64,000 nucleotides of DNA, taken from NCBI GenBank assembly GCA_963753685.1, contig CAVWDE010000019.1, positions 222,480 through 286,479 of the forward strand, given 5' to 3'. Origin of the DNA: DATAOG01 sp963753685. GTDB taxonomy: Bacteria > Pseudomonadota > Alphaproteobacteria > Geminicoccales > Geminicoccaceae. Below are positions 9,620-18,439 of the stretch, piece after piece (the stretch's first letter is position 1; the number at the start of each line of letters is the position of its first letter). The position numbers and the translations under genes are program-made. The notes under the pieces were generated by a model that saw only the letters and a list, made by a program, of their open reading frames with translations, had not been told where the DNA came from and searched no databases.

Positions 9620-10609
9620 TCAGGTGCCCTGGGCTTCGGAGGTGAGCGCCATGTAGGGCTCGGCGGCGTGCCGCGCCAGGGCGGCCCGCGCCTGGATGCA
9701 GTCGAGCGCCATCTGTTCCTTGAGCGCCTCGACGTTTTCGAACTTCACCTCGGGCCGCAGGCGGGTGACGAAGGCGCAGCAGATCCGCTGGCCGTAGAGA
9801 TCGATCTCGCGATCGAACAGATGGACCTCGAGGCGCAGATCCTGGCCCGCGAAGGTCGGGCGGACCCCGAGGCTCGCGACCGCGTCCTGCCAGACCGGCT
9901 CGCCAGCTTGCCGCCAGCCCGCGCGCACGGCATAGATGCCGGCCGCCGGCCAGAGCGCCTTCCGCCGCGGCGGCCGGAGATTGGCGGTCGGATAGCCGAG
10001 CGCGCGGCCGCGCCGCTCACCGGCGACCACCCGGCCCTCGACCATGAACGGATGCGCCAGGAGATCGCGCGCGAGCGCCACCTCGCCCTGCGCGATCGCG
10101 GCGCGCACCCGGCTCGACGAGCAGACCTCGCGCTCCCAGGCGACCGGCTCGACCCGGGTGACGCCGAAACGGTAGTCCGGGCCCAGCGCCGCGAGCGTGT
10201 CGACGTCGCCTGCGCGCCGGTTGCCGAAGCGGAAGTCCTGGCCGACCACGACCTCGCGCACGCCGAGCCCGCCCGCGAGGACGTCGTGGACGAACTGGGC
10301 GGGCGTCTTCTGGCGGAGATGGTCGTTGAAGGCGAGCGCGAACAGATGCTCGACCCCGAGCTCGGCCAGAAGCCGCGCCTTGACGCGAAAGGGCGTGAGC
10401 CGGGGCGGCGCCTGGTCGGGGGTCAGAACTTCGCGCGGGTGCGGCTCGAAGGTGATCACGCCAAGAGGAGCTTTGAGCGCCTCCGCCTGGGCGCGCGCAC
10501 GGGCGATCAGGGCGCGGTGGCCCCGATGCACGCCGTCGAAGTTGCCGATCGCGACCACCCCGTGCAGGGCAGCCTTCGGCAAACTCCAATAGCCACGGTG
10601 GATCTGCAT
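9620..10609 (-). CDS. ribF: bifunctional riboflavin kinase / FAD synthetase
   Basis: This 329-residue enzyme makes FMN and FAD from riboflavin. The N-terminal nucleotidyltransferase domain has AIGNFDGVHRGH, ITFEPHPREV and the SSSRVR motif. The C-terminal kinase domain has EGRVVAGERRGRALGYPTANL, then GIYAVRAG and FDREIDLYG. The start is taken at ATG 10609 (MQIHRGYWSLPKAALHG), where family proteins begin; the 14 extra codons of the longest ORF are out of character. It is the first gene of the ribF-ileS-lspA block. Confidence 0.95.
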   Translation of the reverse strand: MQIHRGYWSLPKAALHGVVAIGNFDGVHRGHRALIARARAQAEALKAPLGVITFEPHPREVLTPDQAPPRLTPFRVKARLLAELGVEHLFALAFNDHLRQKTPAQFVHDVLAGGLGVREVVVGQDFRFGNRRAGDVDTLAALGPDYRFGVTRVEPVAWEREVCSSSRVRAAIAQGEVALARDLLAHPFMVEGRVVAGERRGRALGYPTANLRPPRRKALWPAAGIYAVRAGWRQAGEPVWQDAVASLGVRPTFAGQDLRLEVHLFDREIDLYGQRICCAFVTRLRPEVKFENVEALKEQMALDCIQARAALARHAAEPYMALTSEAQGT

Positions 10610-10687
10610 GGCCGCCTTATGCCCGCGCCCGGCGGGCGCTGTAAAGAGCACAAGCCGCTGTAGCGCTGCGCTCAGGGGGCACCGGAG

Positions 10688-11176
10688 TCAGGGCGAGAGC
10701 CCGTGCCGGCTCGCGGGATACCAGTCGTGGCGCAGCAGGTCGGCGAGGCGCCAGGGGCAGGTTTCCGGCAAAGCGTCCGCGGCCTCGGGCTCACGGTGGA
10801 GACGGAGCGAAGCGGCGGCGGTGCGACGCGCCTGGTCGTAGAGCTTGGGCAACCGCCGCTGAAGGCCGCGGCGCAACGTGGCCGTGAGCTTGTCCTCGAG
10901 CTCGATCCGCGCGTTGACGATCGTCTCCTGCCAGCCGGCGCGGGGATCGCGGGCGGGGGAATGCTCCAGCTTCAGGCAATGGTCGATGATCCGGCGCAGC
11001 TGGCTGCGGACGGCGTCGCGCTGGCTGGTGCCCAAGTCCGCCACCTCCTCGATCAGGTGCGGGAGATCGAGCGCCAGGTTCGGTCGGGTCGCGGCGAGGC
11101 GGCGAAGCGCCTGCGCCTGATTGCGCGTCCAGGCGTAGAAGTCGTCTTCGTAGAGCTGATCGAGGCGCGATGCCAT
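10688..11176 (-). CDS. DUF29 domain protein, copy A
   Basis: This 162-residue protein (from ATG 11176, MASRLDQLYEDDFYAWT) belongs to the DUF29 family, recognised by the YxxDFYAWTxxQAxxLRRLA start and a helical body with SQLRRIIDHCLKLEHSP. No enzymatic motif is visible, and function is unknown for the family, which is common in cyanobacteria and some proteobacteria. It is the most diverged of three tandem copies. An alternative GTG-like start at 11206 would overlap copy B by 20 bp, but the equivalent N-termini of the other copies support 11176. The spacing to copy B is 10 bp, so the three genes probably form one transcript. Confidence 0.8.
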   Translation of the reverse strand: MASRLDQLYEDDFYAWTRNQAQALRRLAATRPNLALDLPHLIEEVADLGTSQRDAVRSQLRRIIDHCLKLEHSPARDPRAGWQETIVNARIELEDKLTATLRRGLQRRLPKLYDQARRTAAASLRLHREPEAADALPETCPWRLADLLRHDWYPASRHGLSP

Positions 11177-11186
11177 GCGAGCCGTC

Positions 11187-11678
11187 TCAATCGTCGTGGA
11201 GGCCATGGCGGTTGACCGGCCACCATTCGTCGGCGATCAGATCGTCGAAGGCATACGGACAATCCGCCGGCAGCGCCCGCGCCGCGTCCTTCTCGCTGTG
11301 GGCGCCAAGAGCGAGTTCCGCCTTACGGCGCGCGCGCCGATAGCGGTCGGCAAGGCCCCGCTCGACCTCATTGCGGATGGTCGCGGTCATCCGGCGCTCG
11401 ATCTCGCCGCGCGCATCGACGACCGAGATCATCCATTGCCGCCTGGGTTCCGCGTTCGACGAGTGCTCGAGCTTGAGGAGGTGCTCGATGACGCGCTCGA
11501 GCTGGCTCTCGAGCGCCCATTGCTGCTCGCTGCCCAAGCTCTCCACCTCCTCCGCCAGGTGTTCGAGGTCGAGCGGGCCATTCCAGCGCTCCGCGGCGAG
11601 GCGGCGGAGCGCCTGCGCCTGGTCGCGCGTCCAGGCGTAAAAGTCGTCCTTGTAGAGCTGCTCCGGTCGGGTTGCCAT
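11187..11678 (-). CDS. DUF29 domain protein, copy B
   Basis: This is a 163-residue DUF29 protein starting MATRPEQLYKDDFYAWTRDQ. The sequence continues with WNGPLDLEHLAEEVESLG and a helix-rich core (SQLERVIEHLLKLEHS). A good Shine-Dalgarno (GAAGGGG) overlaps the stop codon of copy C upstream. The first 28 codons are nearly identical to copy C at both protein and DNA level, pointing to a recent duplication or gene conversion. The C-terminus (DCPYAFDDLIADEWWPVNRHG) is also shared. Function unknown. Confidence 0.82.
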   Translation of the reverse strand: MATRPEQLYKDDFYAWTRDQAQALRRLAAERWNGPLDLEHLAEEVESLGSEQQWALESQLERVIEHLLKLEHSSNAEPRRQWMISVVDARGEIERRMTATIRNEVERGLADRYRRARRKAELALGAHSEKDAARALPADCPYAFDDLIADEWWPVNRHGLHDD

Positions 11679-11688
11679 GGCGGCCCCT

Positions 11689-12183
11689 TCAGTCGTCGTC
11701 GCGCACGCCGTGCCGGTTGACTGGCCACCAGTCGTCGTCGATCAGGTCGTCGAAAGCGTAGGGGCAATCCGCCGGCAACGCCCGCGCGGCGTCCTTGTCA
11801 CCGTGGGCCGTCAGATCGCGGATGACCTTGCGTCGGGCCCGGTCGAACAACTTCGGCAGCATCGGCTCGACCTCGGCGCGGATCGCTGGCGTCAGCGCCG
11901 CCTCGATCTCGCCGCGGGCATCGTCGATCGAGTTCAGCCAGCCGACGCGCGGGTCGGCCGCGGGCGAATGTTCCAGCTTCAGGGCATGCTCTAGGATCCG
12001 CAGGAGCTGGCTGCGGACGGCGTTGCGCGCCTGGATGCCGAGTTCGTCCACTTCATCGGCCAGGTGCTCGAGGTCGAGCGGGCCGTTCCAGCGCTGCTCG
12101 GCGAGGCGGCGGAGGGCCTGCGCCTGGTCGCGGGTCCAGGCGTAAAAGTCGTCCTTGTAGAGCTGCTCCGGTCGGGTCGCCAT
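11689..12183 (-). CDS. DUF29 domain protein, copy C
   Basis: This is a 164-residue DUF29 protein starting MATRPEQLYKDDFYAWTRDQ at ATG 12183, with GGAG about 10 bp upstream; the longer ORF start at 12216 adds sequence lacking in the paralogs. It is the first gene of the DUF29 triplet on the minus strand. The core reads VDELGIQARNAVRSQLLRILEHALKLEHSP, and the end reads DCPYAFDDLIDDDWWPVNRHG, close to copy B. There is no catalytic signature, signal peptide or membrane helix. Function unknown. Confidence 0.82.
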   Translation of the reverse strand: MATRPEQLYKDDFYAWTRDQAQALRRLAEQRWNGPLDLEHLADEVDELGIQARNAVRSQLLRILEHALKLEHSPAADPRVGWLNSIDDARGEIEAALTPAIRAEVEPMLPKLFDRARRKVIRDLTAHGDKDAARALPADCPYAFDDLIDDDWWPVNRHGVRDDD

Positions 12184-12308
12184 CGTGAGGTCTCCGCTGC
12201 GCCCTCGTTCTAGCACGTGGACGACAGAGGGTCACCTGGCGCTACACGACCGGTTCGGTGCGGAAATGGCTCGGCCCGGAGTGCGCACCGGGCACGGCCG
12301 GCGCTGGC

Positions 12309-12743
12309 TCAGATGCCGTTCGGCTTGCGCGGCACCATCAGGACCGCCTCGCCGTCGAGCACCTTGCGCTCGCCGACCGTGCAGATGGTCTGCAGGCGCA
12401 CCCGGTTGCGCTCGGGGATCAGCTCGGCGACCGAAGCGCGGGCGATCACCGTGTCGCCGATCCGCACGGGTGCCAGGAACTTCAGGCTCTGGCTGACGTA
12501 CACGGAGCCCGGCCCGGGCAGGCGGGTGCCGAGCACGGTCGAGACCAGGCTCGCGGTCAGCATGCCATGCGCGATCCGGCCCTCGAACATGGTCCGGCTG
12601 GCGAAGTCCTGGTCGAGGTGGATCGGGTTGGTGTCGCCGGAGACGCCGGCGAACATCAGGAGATCGGCCTCGGTGATCGTCTTGCTGAACACCCGGGACA
12701 TGCCAAGCGTCAGATCCTCGAAGAAGTAACCGTGGCGATCCAT
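12309..12743 (-). CDS. MaoC-like (R)-specific enoyl-CoA hydratase
   Basis: This 144-residue single hot-dog protein is related to PhaJ/MaoC hydratases, which hydrate trans-2-enoyl-CoA to (R)-3-hydroxyacyl-CoA. The hydratase-2 motif FAGVSGDTNPIH places the catalytic Asp at 37 and His at 42; AHGML and YVSQSLKFLAPVRIGD follow as in the family. The start at ATG 12743 (MDRHGYFFEDL) has a GAGAGGA ribosome site 8 bp upstream. The gene is monocistronic and diverges from the nitroreductase gene across a 267-bp gap. The substrate in vivo (fatty acid, PHB precursor or other acyl-CoA) cannot be read from the sequence. Confidence 0.88.
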   Translation of the reverse strand: MDRHGYFFEDLTLGMSRVFSKTITEADLLMFAGVSGDTNPIHLDQDFASRTMFEGRIAHGMLTASLVSTVLGTRLPGPGSVYVSQSLKFLAPVRIGDTVIARASVAELIPERNRVRLQTICTVGERKVLDGEAVLMVPRKPNGI

Positions 12744-13010
12744 CGAGCATTCCTCTCCCGGCCGGCTCCTCCGCCGACCGTGCCGTTTGCTTGTGCGCCG
12801 CATCACATAGGCAACAACACCCAGTCAGGGCAAGGGTTCGCGAATGCGGCGTCGCAACACGAAAGATGTTTATGAGACGATAACGCCGAGAGATTGCGCG
12901 AGCGTTAAGGCGACCTCGTGGCGGACGAGGAGCGGACCCTAAGGGCTTGTCTTGGGCGCGGCGTCGGGGCACAAACGGCGCCGGACGACCCGAACCGCGT
13001 TGAGGTGGCG

Positions 13011-13576
13011 ATGGAAGCCCTCGAAGCCGTTATGAGCCGGTCCTCGGTGGCGCCGGCGTTCCTCACCGAGCCGGCGCCCGAGGGTGCTACGCTGGCGCAG
13101 ATCCTGGCGGCGGCGGCCAGCGCCCCCGACCACGGCCGGCTCCGGCCCTGGCGTTTCATCGTGATCCGGGGACCCGCCCGTGCGCGCCTGGGCGAGGTGT
13201 TCGCCGATGCGCTGCGCCAGCGCCAACCGGATGCGCCCGAGGCGGCGCTCGAGCAGGAGCGCGCCCGGCCGCTGCGTGCGCCGCTCCTGATCGCGGTCGT
13301 GGCCAGGCTCGATCCGCAGCATCCGAAGATCCCGGAGATCGAGCAGATCCTCTCGACCGGCGCTGCCGTCCAGAACCTGCTGCTCGCGGCCCACGCCCAG
13401 GGCTTCGGCGCGAAATGGCTGACCGGCGCCAACGCCTACGACGAGAACGTCAAGAGGGCCCTCGGCCTGGCTCCGGACGATCGCCTGGTGGGCTTCGTGC
13501 ATCTCGGCAGCATCGAGGGCAAGCCGCCGTCGGTGCCGCACGCCGATGCGGCCGAGCTCACGGTCGAGTGGGCCGG

Positions 13577-13580
<4 letters not shown>
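13011..13580 (+). CDS. YdjA-like nitroreductase (FMN flavoprotein)
   Basis: This is a 189-residue nitroreductase-fold protein resembling E. coli YdjA. Family features are MEALEAVMSRSS at the start (YdjA has RRS where this has SRS), APDHGRLRPWRFIVI for FMN contact, and a C-terminal AQGFGAKWLTG. The start is set at ATG 13011 because GAGG precedes it by 6 bp and family proteins begin there; 31 extra codons of the longest ORF are unlike the family. The stop codon TAG shares the palindrome CTAG (13577-13580) with the stop of the convergent methylmalonyl-CoA mutase gene. Physiological substrate unknown. Confidence 0.88.
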
Positions 13581-15742
<2,162 letters not shown>

Positions 15743-16104
15743 TGACATGCCTCCGCGGCCGAACTGGTCGCTACTATGTGGGCAGCGACGCGCAAGCGTC
15801 AAACCGCCGCCGACGCGGGCGGGTTCAGGCAAGCCGGACGAGGTCGCTCCGGACTGCAGCATGACCGTGGCCCTCACGTGGCCAGCCACTCCCAACCCGC
15901 GCAGCGCCCAGGGATAGGCAGCGTCGGTGATCGGCCCGAGCTCGGCGTCGATCACCTGCTCCCGCGGGCTACGGAGCGGTTTTTTTGTTATGTTTATAAC
16001 TATTGTCGACAAATTCATCTTTGCCAGATGTTAATCTCTGTGTGCAACTCATTAACGTGCGGTATATGCACGAGGTTGCACCATGTTGATGGCAACGAAT
16101 AGAT
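15743..16104. other. intergenic region between scpA and the Tad-like genes
   Basis: About 360 bp separates divergent genes. The half next to scpA is GC-rich. The stretch 15978-16095 is clearly AT-richer than its surroundings, contains a short inverted repeat GTTAT/ATAAC near 15989-16002, and probably holds the promoter of the TadG/TadE genes. I see no convincing small gene. Confidence 0.4.
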
Positions 16105-17400
16105 TTGATCGTCTGCCATGACTGCTTCGCTAGACTGCGATCGCTGGTCAAAGCTGAGACCGGGGTGGTCGCGGTTTACGTGGCGCTCACCATCCCCTTA
16201 TTCGTCGGCGGCGCTGGGCTCGCGGTCGACGCGACCAGCTGGTACCGAGCCAAACGCAACATCCAGTCCGGGGCCGATGCGGCGGCCTATGCGGCAGCCA
16301 TCAATCTCGCCCGACAGGGTTTGACCCAGGGGGCCGATCCGGTCGCGTTGCAGGCGGCCGCCGACGATGCTGCGGCGCGCAACGGCATGCTGGACCCCGT
16401 CACGATCCACAGCCCGCCCTCTTCGGGGATCGCCATGGGCGATGCTCAGTCGGTCGAGGTCATCGTGACCGAGCCGGCACCGTTGTATTTCGCCCGGATG
16501 TTTCTCGCTGCCGTGCCGCAGATCACCGCGCGCGCGGTGGCCAAGGCGGTGGTCGCGGATGCCTGCGTCTGGGCCCTGCACCCCACGGCGACGGGCGCGC
16601 TCACCGTCTCGGGCACCGCGGACGTCAACCTGAACTGTGGCGTGGTGGTCGAATCGAACGATCCGGCGGCGGCCCTCTACCAGACCGGCTCATCCGGCCT
16701 CTCGGCGACTTCGGTCAGCGTTGGCGGCAACTACTCGGGCGACTGCGTCTCGCCCGAGCCGGAGGTCCAGGTGCCGGCCTACGGGGATCCGATGAGCTGA
16801 CTCGCCCCGCCCACCGTTGGCAGCTGCACCTACGCCACGCTGCAGATCATCGGTGGTGGCGGTGGAGGCCGCGGCGGCGGCGGGGGCGGGACGCCCGTCA
16901 CCCTCTCGCCGGGCGTGTACTGCGGCGGGCTCGACATCAGAACCGACGTGGTGCTCCAGCCCGGCCTGTACATCATCAAAGGCGGCTATTTCCGGATCGC
17001 CGGCACCGCGACGGCGACCAACACCGAGGACGCTTCGGGTGGCGTCAGCTTCTACCTGACCGGCAGCGGCAGCAACTACGCCACGGCCACCATCCAGGGC
17101 GGCGCCAACATCACCTTGACGCCGATGACCACAGGACCGCTCGCCAACGTCCTGTTCTTCCAGGACCCGAACGCGCCGTCGAGCGGAACCAATCTGATCG
17201 CCGGCGGCTCGACCATGCAGCTCACCGGGATCATCTATTTCCCGAGCCAGCACGTCGGTTTCACGGGCGGCTCCAGCGTCGCCGAGTCGGAAATCCTGCT
17301 GCTGGCCAGCACGATCACCTTCACCGGCACCTCCTATCTGGATGCCGATTATGCCAACAGTGTGCTGCCCCAGGAGCAGTACGCGCGTCTGGTGGAGTGA
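16105..17400 (+). pseudogene. TadG-like pilus-assembly protein interrupted by in-frame TGA
   Basis: One reading frame runs from about 16105 to the TGA at 17398-17400, but it contains a TGA at 16798-16800. Upstream the protein shows the TadE/TadG-type N-terminal membrane anchor (ETGVVAVYVALTIPLFVGGAGLAVD), then ADAAAYAAAINLAR. Downstream, without any frame change, coding resumes (LAPPTVGSCTYATLQIIGG, a Gly-rich run, then TLSPGVYCGGLDIRTDVVL) and continues to EQYARLVE. The intact protein would be about 431 residues. The start is unsure: the only nearby candidate is TTG 16105, without a clear Shine-Dalgarno. The gene is followed 5 bp later by a TadE-like gene. The TGA may be a true nonsense mutation, a sequencing error, or rarely read through. 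Confidence 0.75.
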
Positions 17401-17405
17401 GGAAG

Positions 17406-17909
17406 ATGAGCACGCGACTGGCCAAGCTCGCTCGGACCGCGCGCAGCGTCCTTCGGGGCCAATCCGGCAATTCCGCGGTCGAGTTTGCGTTGGTAGCACC
17501 GATCTTGATCGCCTGCGGCATCGGCGCCTTCGACTACGGCCAAGCTTACGTCGAAGGGGTACGGCTGAGCGGCGCCGCGCGCGAGGGCGCCCAGCAGGCC
17601 CTGTACCAGCCCGTCAATTGGCAGGACGATCAGCTGATCGAGCAGGCTGCCCTGGAAGAGTACGTCGGTCGCGCGCTGACGCCGGATGAGATGAGCACGC
17701 TTCCGGTCGCCGCTAGCTCGCAGGCATTCTACGCCTGCGAGAACGGCGCTGAGGTGACGGACGGCGCCGCTCCTTGCCCGGACGGCTCGCTGCCCGGTCG
17801 GTATGTGCGGGTCAGTGTCACGAGATCCGTGCCCCTGACAATCTCTTATCCGTGGTCGAGCGCGGGCAGCACAGCCGTCGCTGGCCAGGCGGTTGTCCGC
17901 GTCCGATGA
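17406..17909 (+). CDS. TadE-like pseudopilin
   Basis: This is a 167-residue TadE-family protein. After a basic N-terminus (MSTRLAKLARTARSVLRGQ) comes the signature SGNSAVEFALVAPILIACGIGAFDYGQAYVEG, a single membrane helix with the conserved Glu that prepilin-type processing requires. The rest is predicted periplasmic, with two Cys residues (ACENG and APCPDG). The start at ATG 17406 has AGGA five bases upstream. The gene lies between the broken TadG-like gene and a second TadE-like gene. In Tad systems such minor pseudopilins help assemble Flp pili; no Flp pilin, CpaF or RcpA gene is visible in the window. Confidence 0.85.
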   Translation: MSTRLAKLARTARSVLRGQSGNSAVEFALVAPILIACGIGAFDYGQAYVEGVRLSGAAREGAQQALYQPVNWQDDQLIEQAALEEYVGRALTPDEMSTLPVAASSQAFYACENGAEVTDGAAPCPDGSLPGRYVRVSVTRSVPLTISYPWSSAGSTAVAGQAVVRVR

Positions 17910-17935
17910 GCGCTTCCTTGACGCGAGGTGATGCG

Positions 17936-18376
17936 ATGCGTGCCCTCGATCTTGCGGCCCGCGTGACGGACCTCCTGCGCGCGCTGGCGCAGGATCGGCG
18001 GGGCGCCACGGCGATCCAGGCCGCCTTTACCCTTCCCCTGGTCATCATGCTCTCTCTCGGCGCGATCGAGATCGGGCGGGCGGTGGCCGCCAAGGCATCG
18101 ATCAATCACGCGGTCGAAGAGACGGCCCGCTTCGCCGCCGTGCGCGGCACCGCGAGCGGCACGGCGGCCACTCAGGGTCAGCTCGAGACGATGGCTCTTC
18201 AGCTGGCTGAACTGCCCGCAGGCACGCTGGTCGCAGACGTAACCTGGGCCCCCGACAACGCCCCGGGCAGCGTGGTGACCGTACAGCTGCAGCACACATT
18301 CACACCCGCCGCCCTGCCGTTCGCTCCGGGCACCTTCACGTTCTTCTCAACCGCCTCCATGACCATCATCCGCTAG
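17936..18376 (+). CDS. TadE-like pseudopilin, second copy
   Basis: This is a 146-residue TadE-like protein with the anchor RRGATAIQAAFTLPLVIMLSLGAIEIGRAV and a periplasmic tail ending TFFSTASMTIIR. ATG 17936 has GAGGTG five bases upstream and is preferred; an upstream in-frame ATG at 17906 overlaps the previous stop as ATGA and would add 10 residues. The conserved Glu of the pilin signature is replaced by Ala-Gln (ATAIQAAF), which is unusual and may affect processing. It ends the three-gene cluster and converges on the acyl-ligase gene 63 bp away. Confidence 0.82.
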   Translation: MRALDLAARVTDLLRALAQDRRGATAIQAAFTLPLVIMLSLGAIEIGRAVAAKASINHAVEETARFAAVRGTASGTAATQGQLETMALQLAELPAGTLVADVTWAPDNAPGSVVTVQLQHTFTPAALPFAPGTFTFFSTASMTIIR

Positions 18377-18439
18377 AATGTGCCGACGGCGGCGCCCGGG
18401 AAATCCCAGAGCCTGGGCGATGCGGTCGGCGACTCTCCA

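Noticed and set aside
6143..10663. 1506-codon plus-strand ORF
   Set aside because: It lies opposite ribF, ileS and lspA, whose motifs are clear. The translation is rich in Arg, Gly, Ala, Asp and Glu without family features, a common antisense artefact in GC-rich coding DNA.
15743..16104. Cobalamin riboswitch upstream of methylmalonyl-CoA mutase
   Set aside because: No convincing B12-box sequence or long paired leader was found on the minus strand upstream of 15742.
16798..16800. TGA as selenocysteine or as a reassigned Trp codon
   Set aside because: Many intact genes here use TGA as a normal stop (for example fdxA, mutL, hpnJ) and no SECIS-like hairpin is evident after this TGA; a mutation is simpler.
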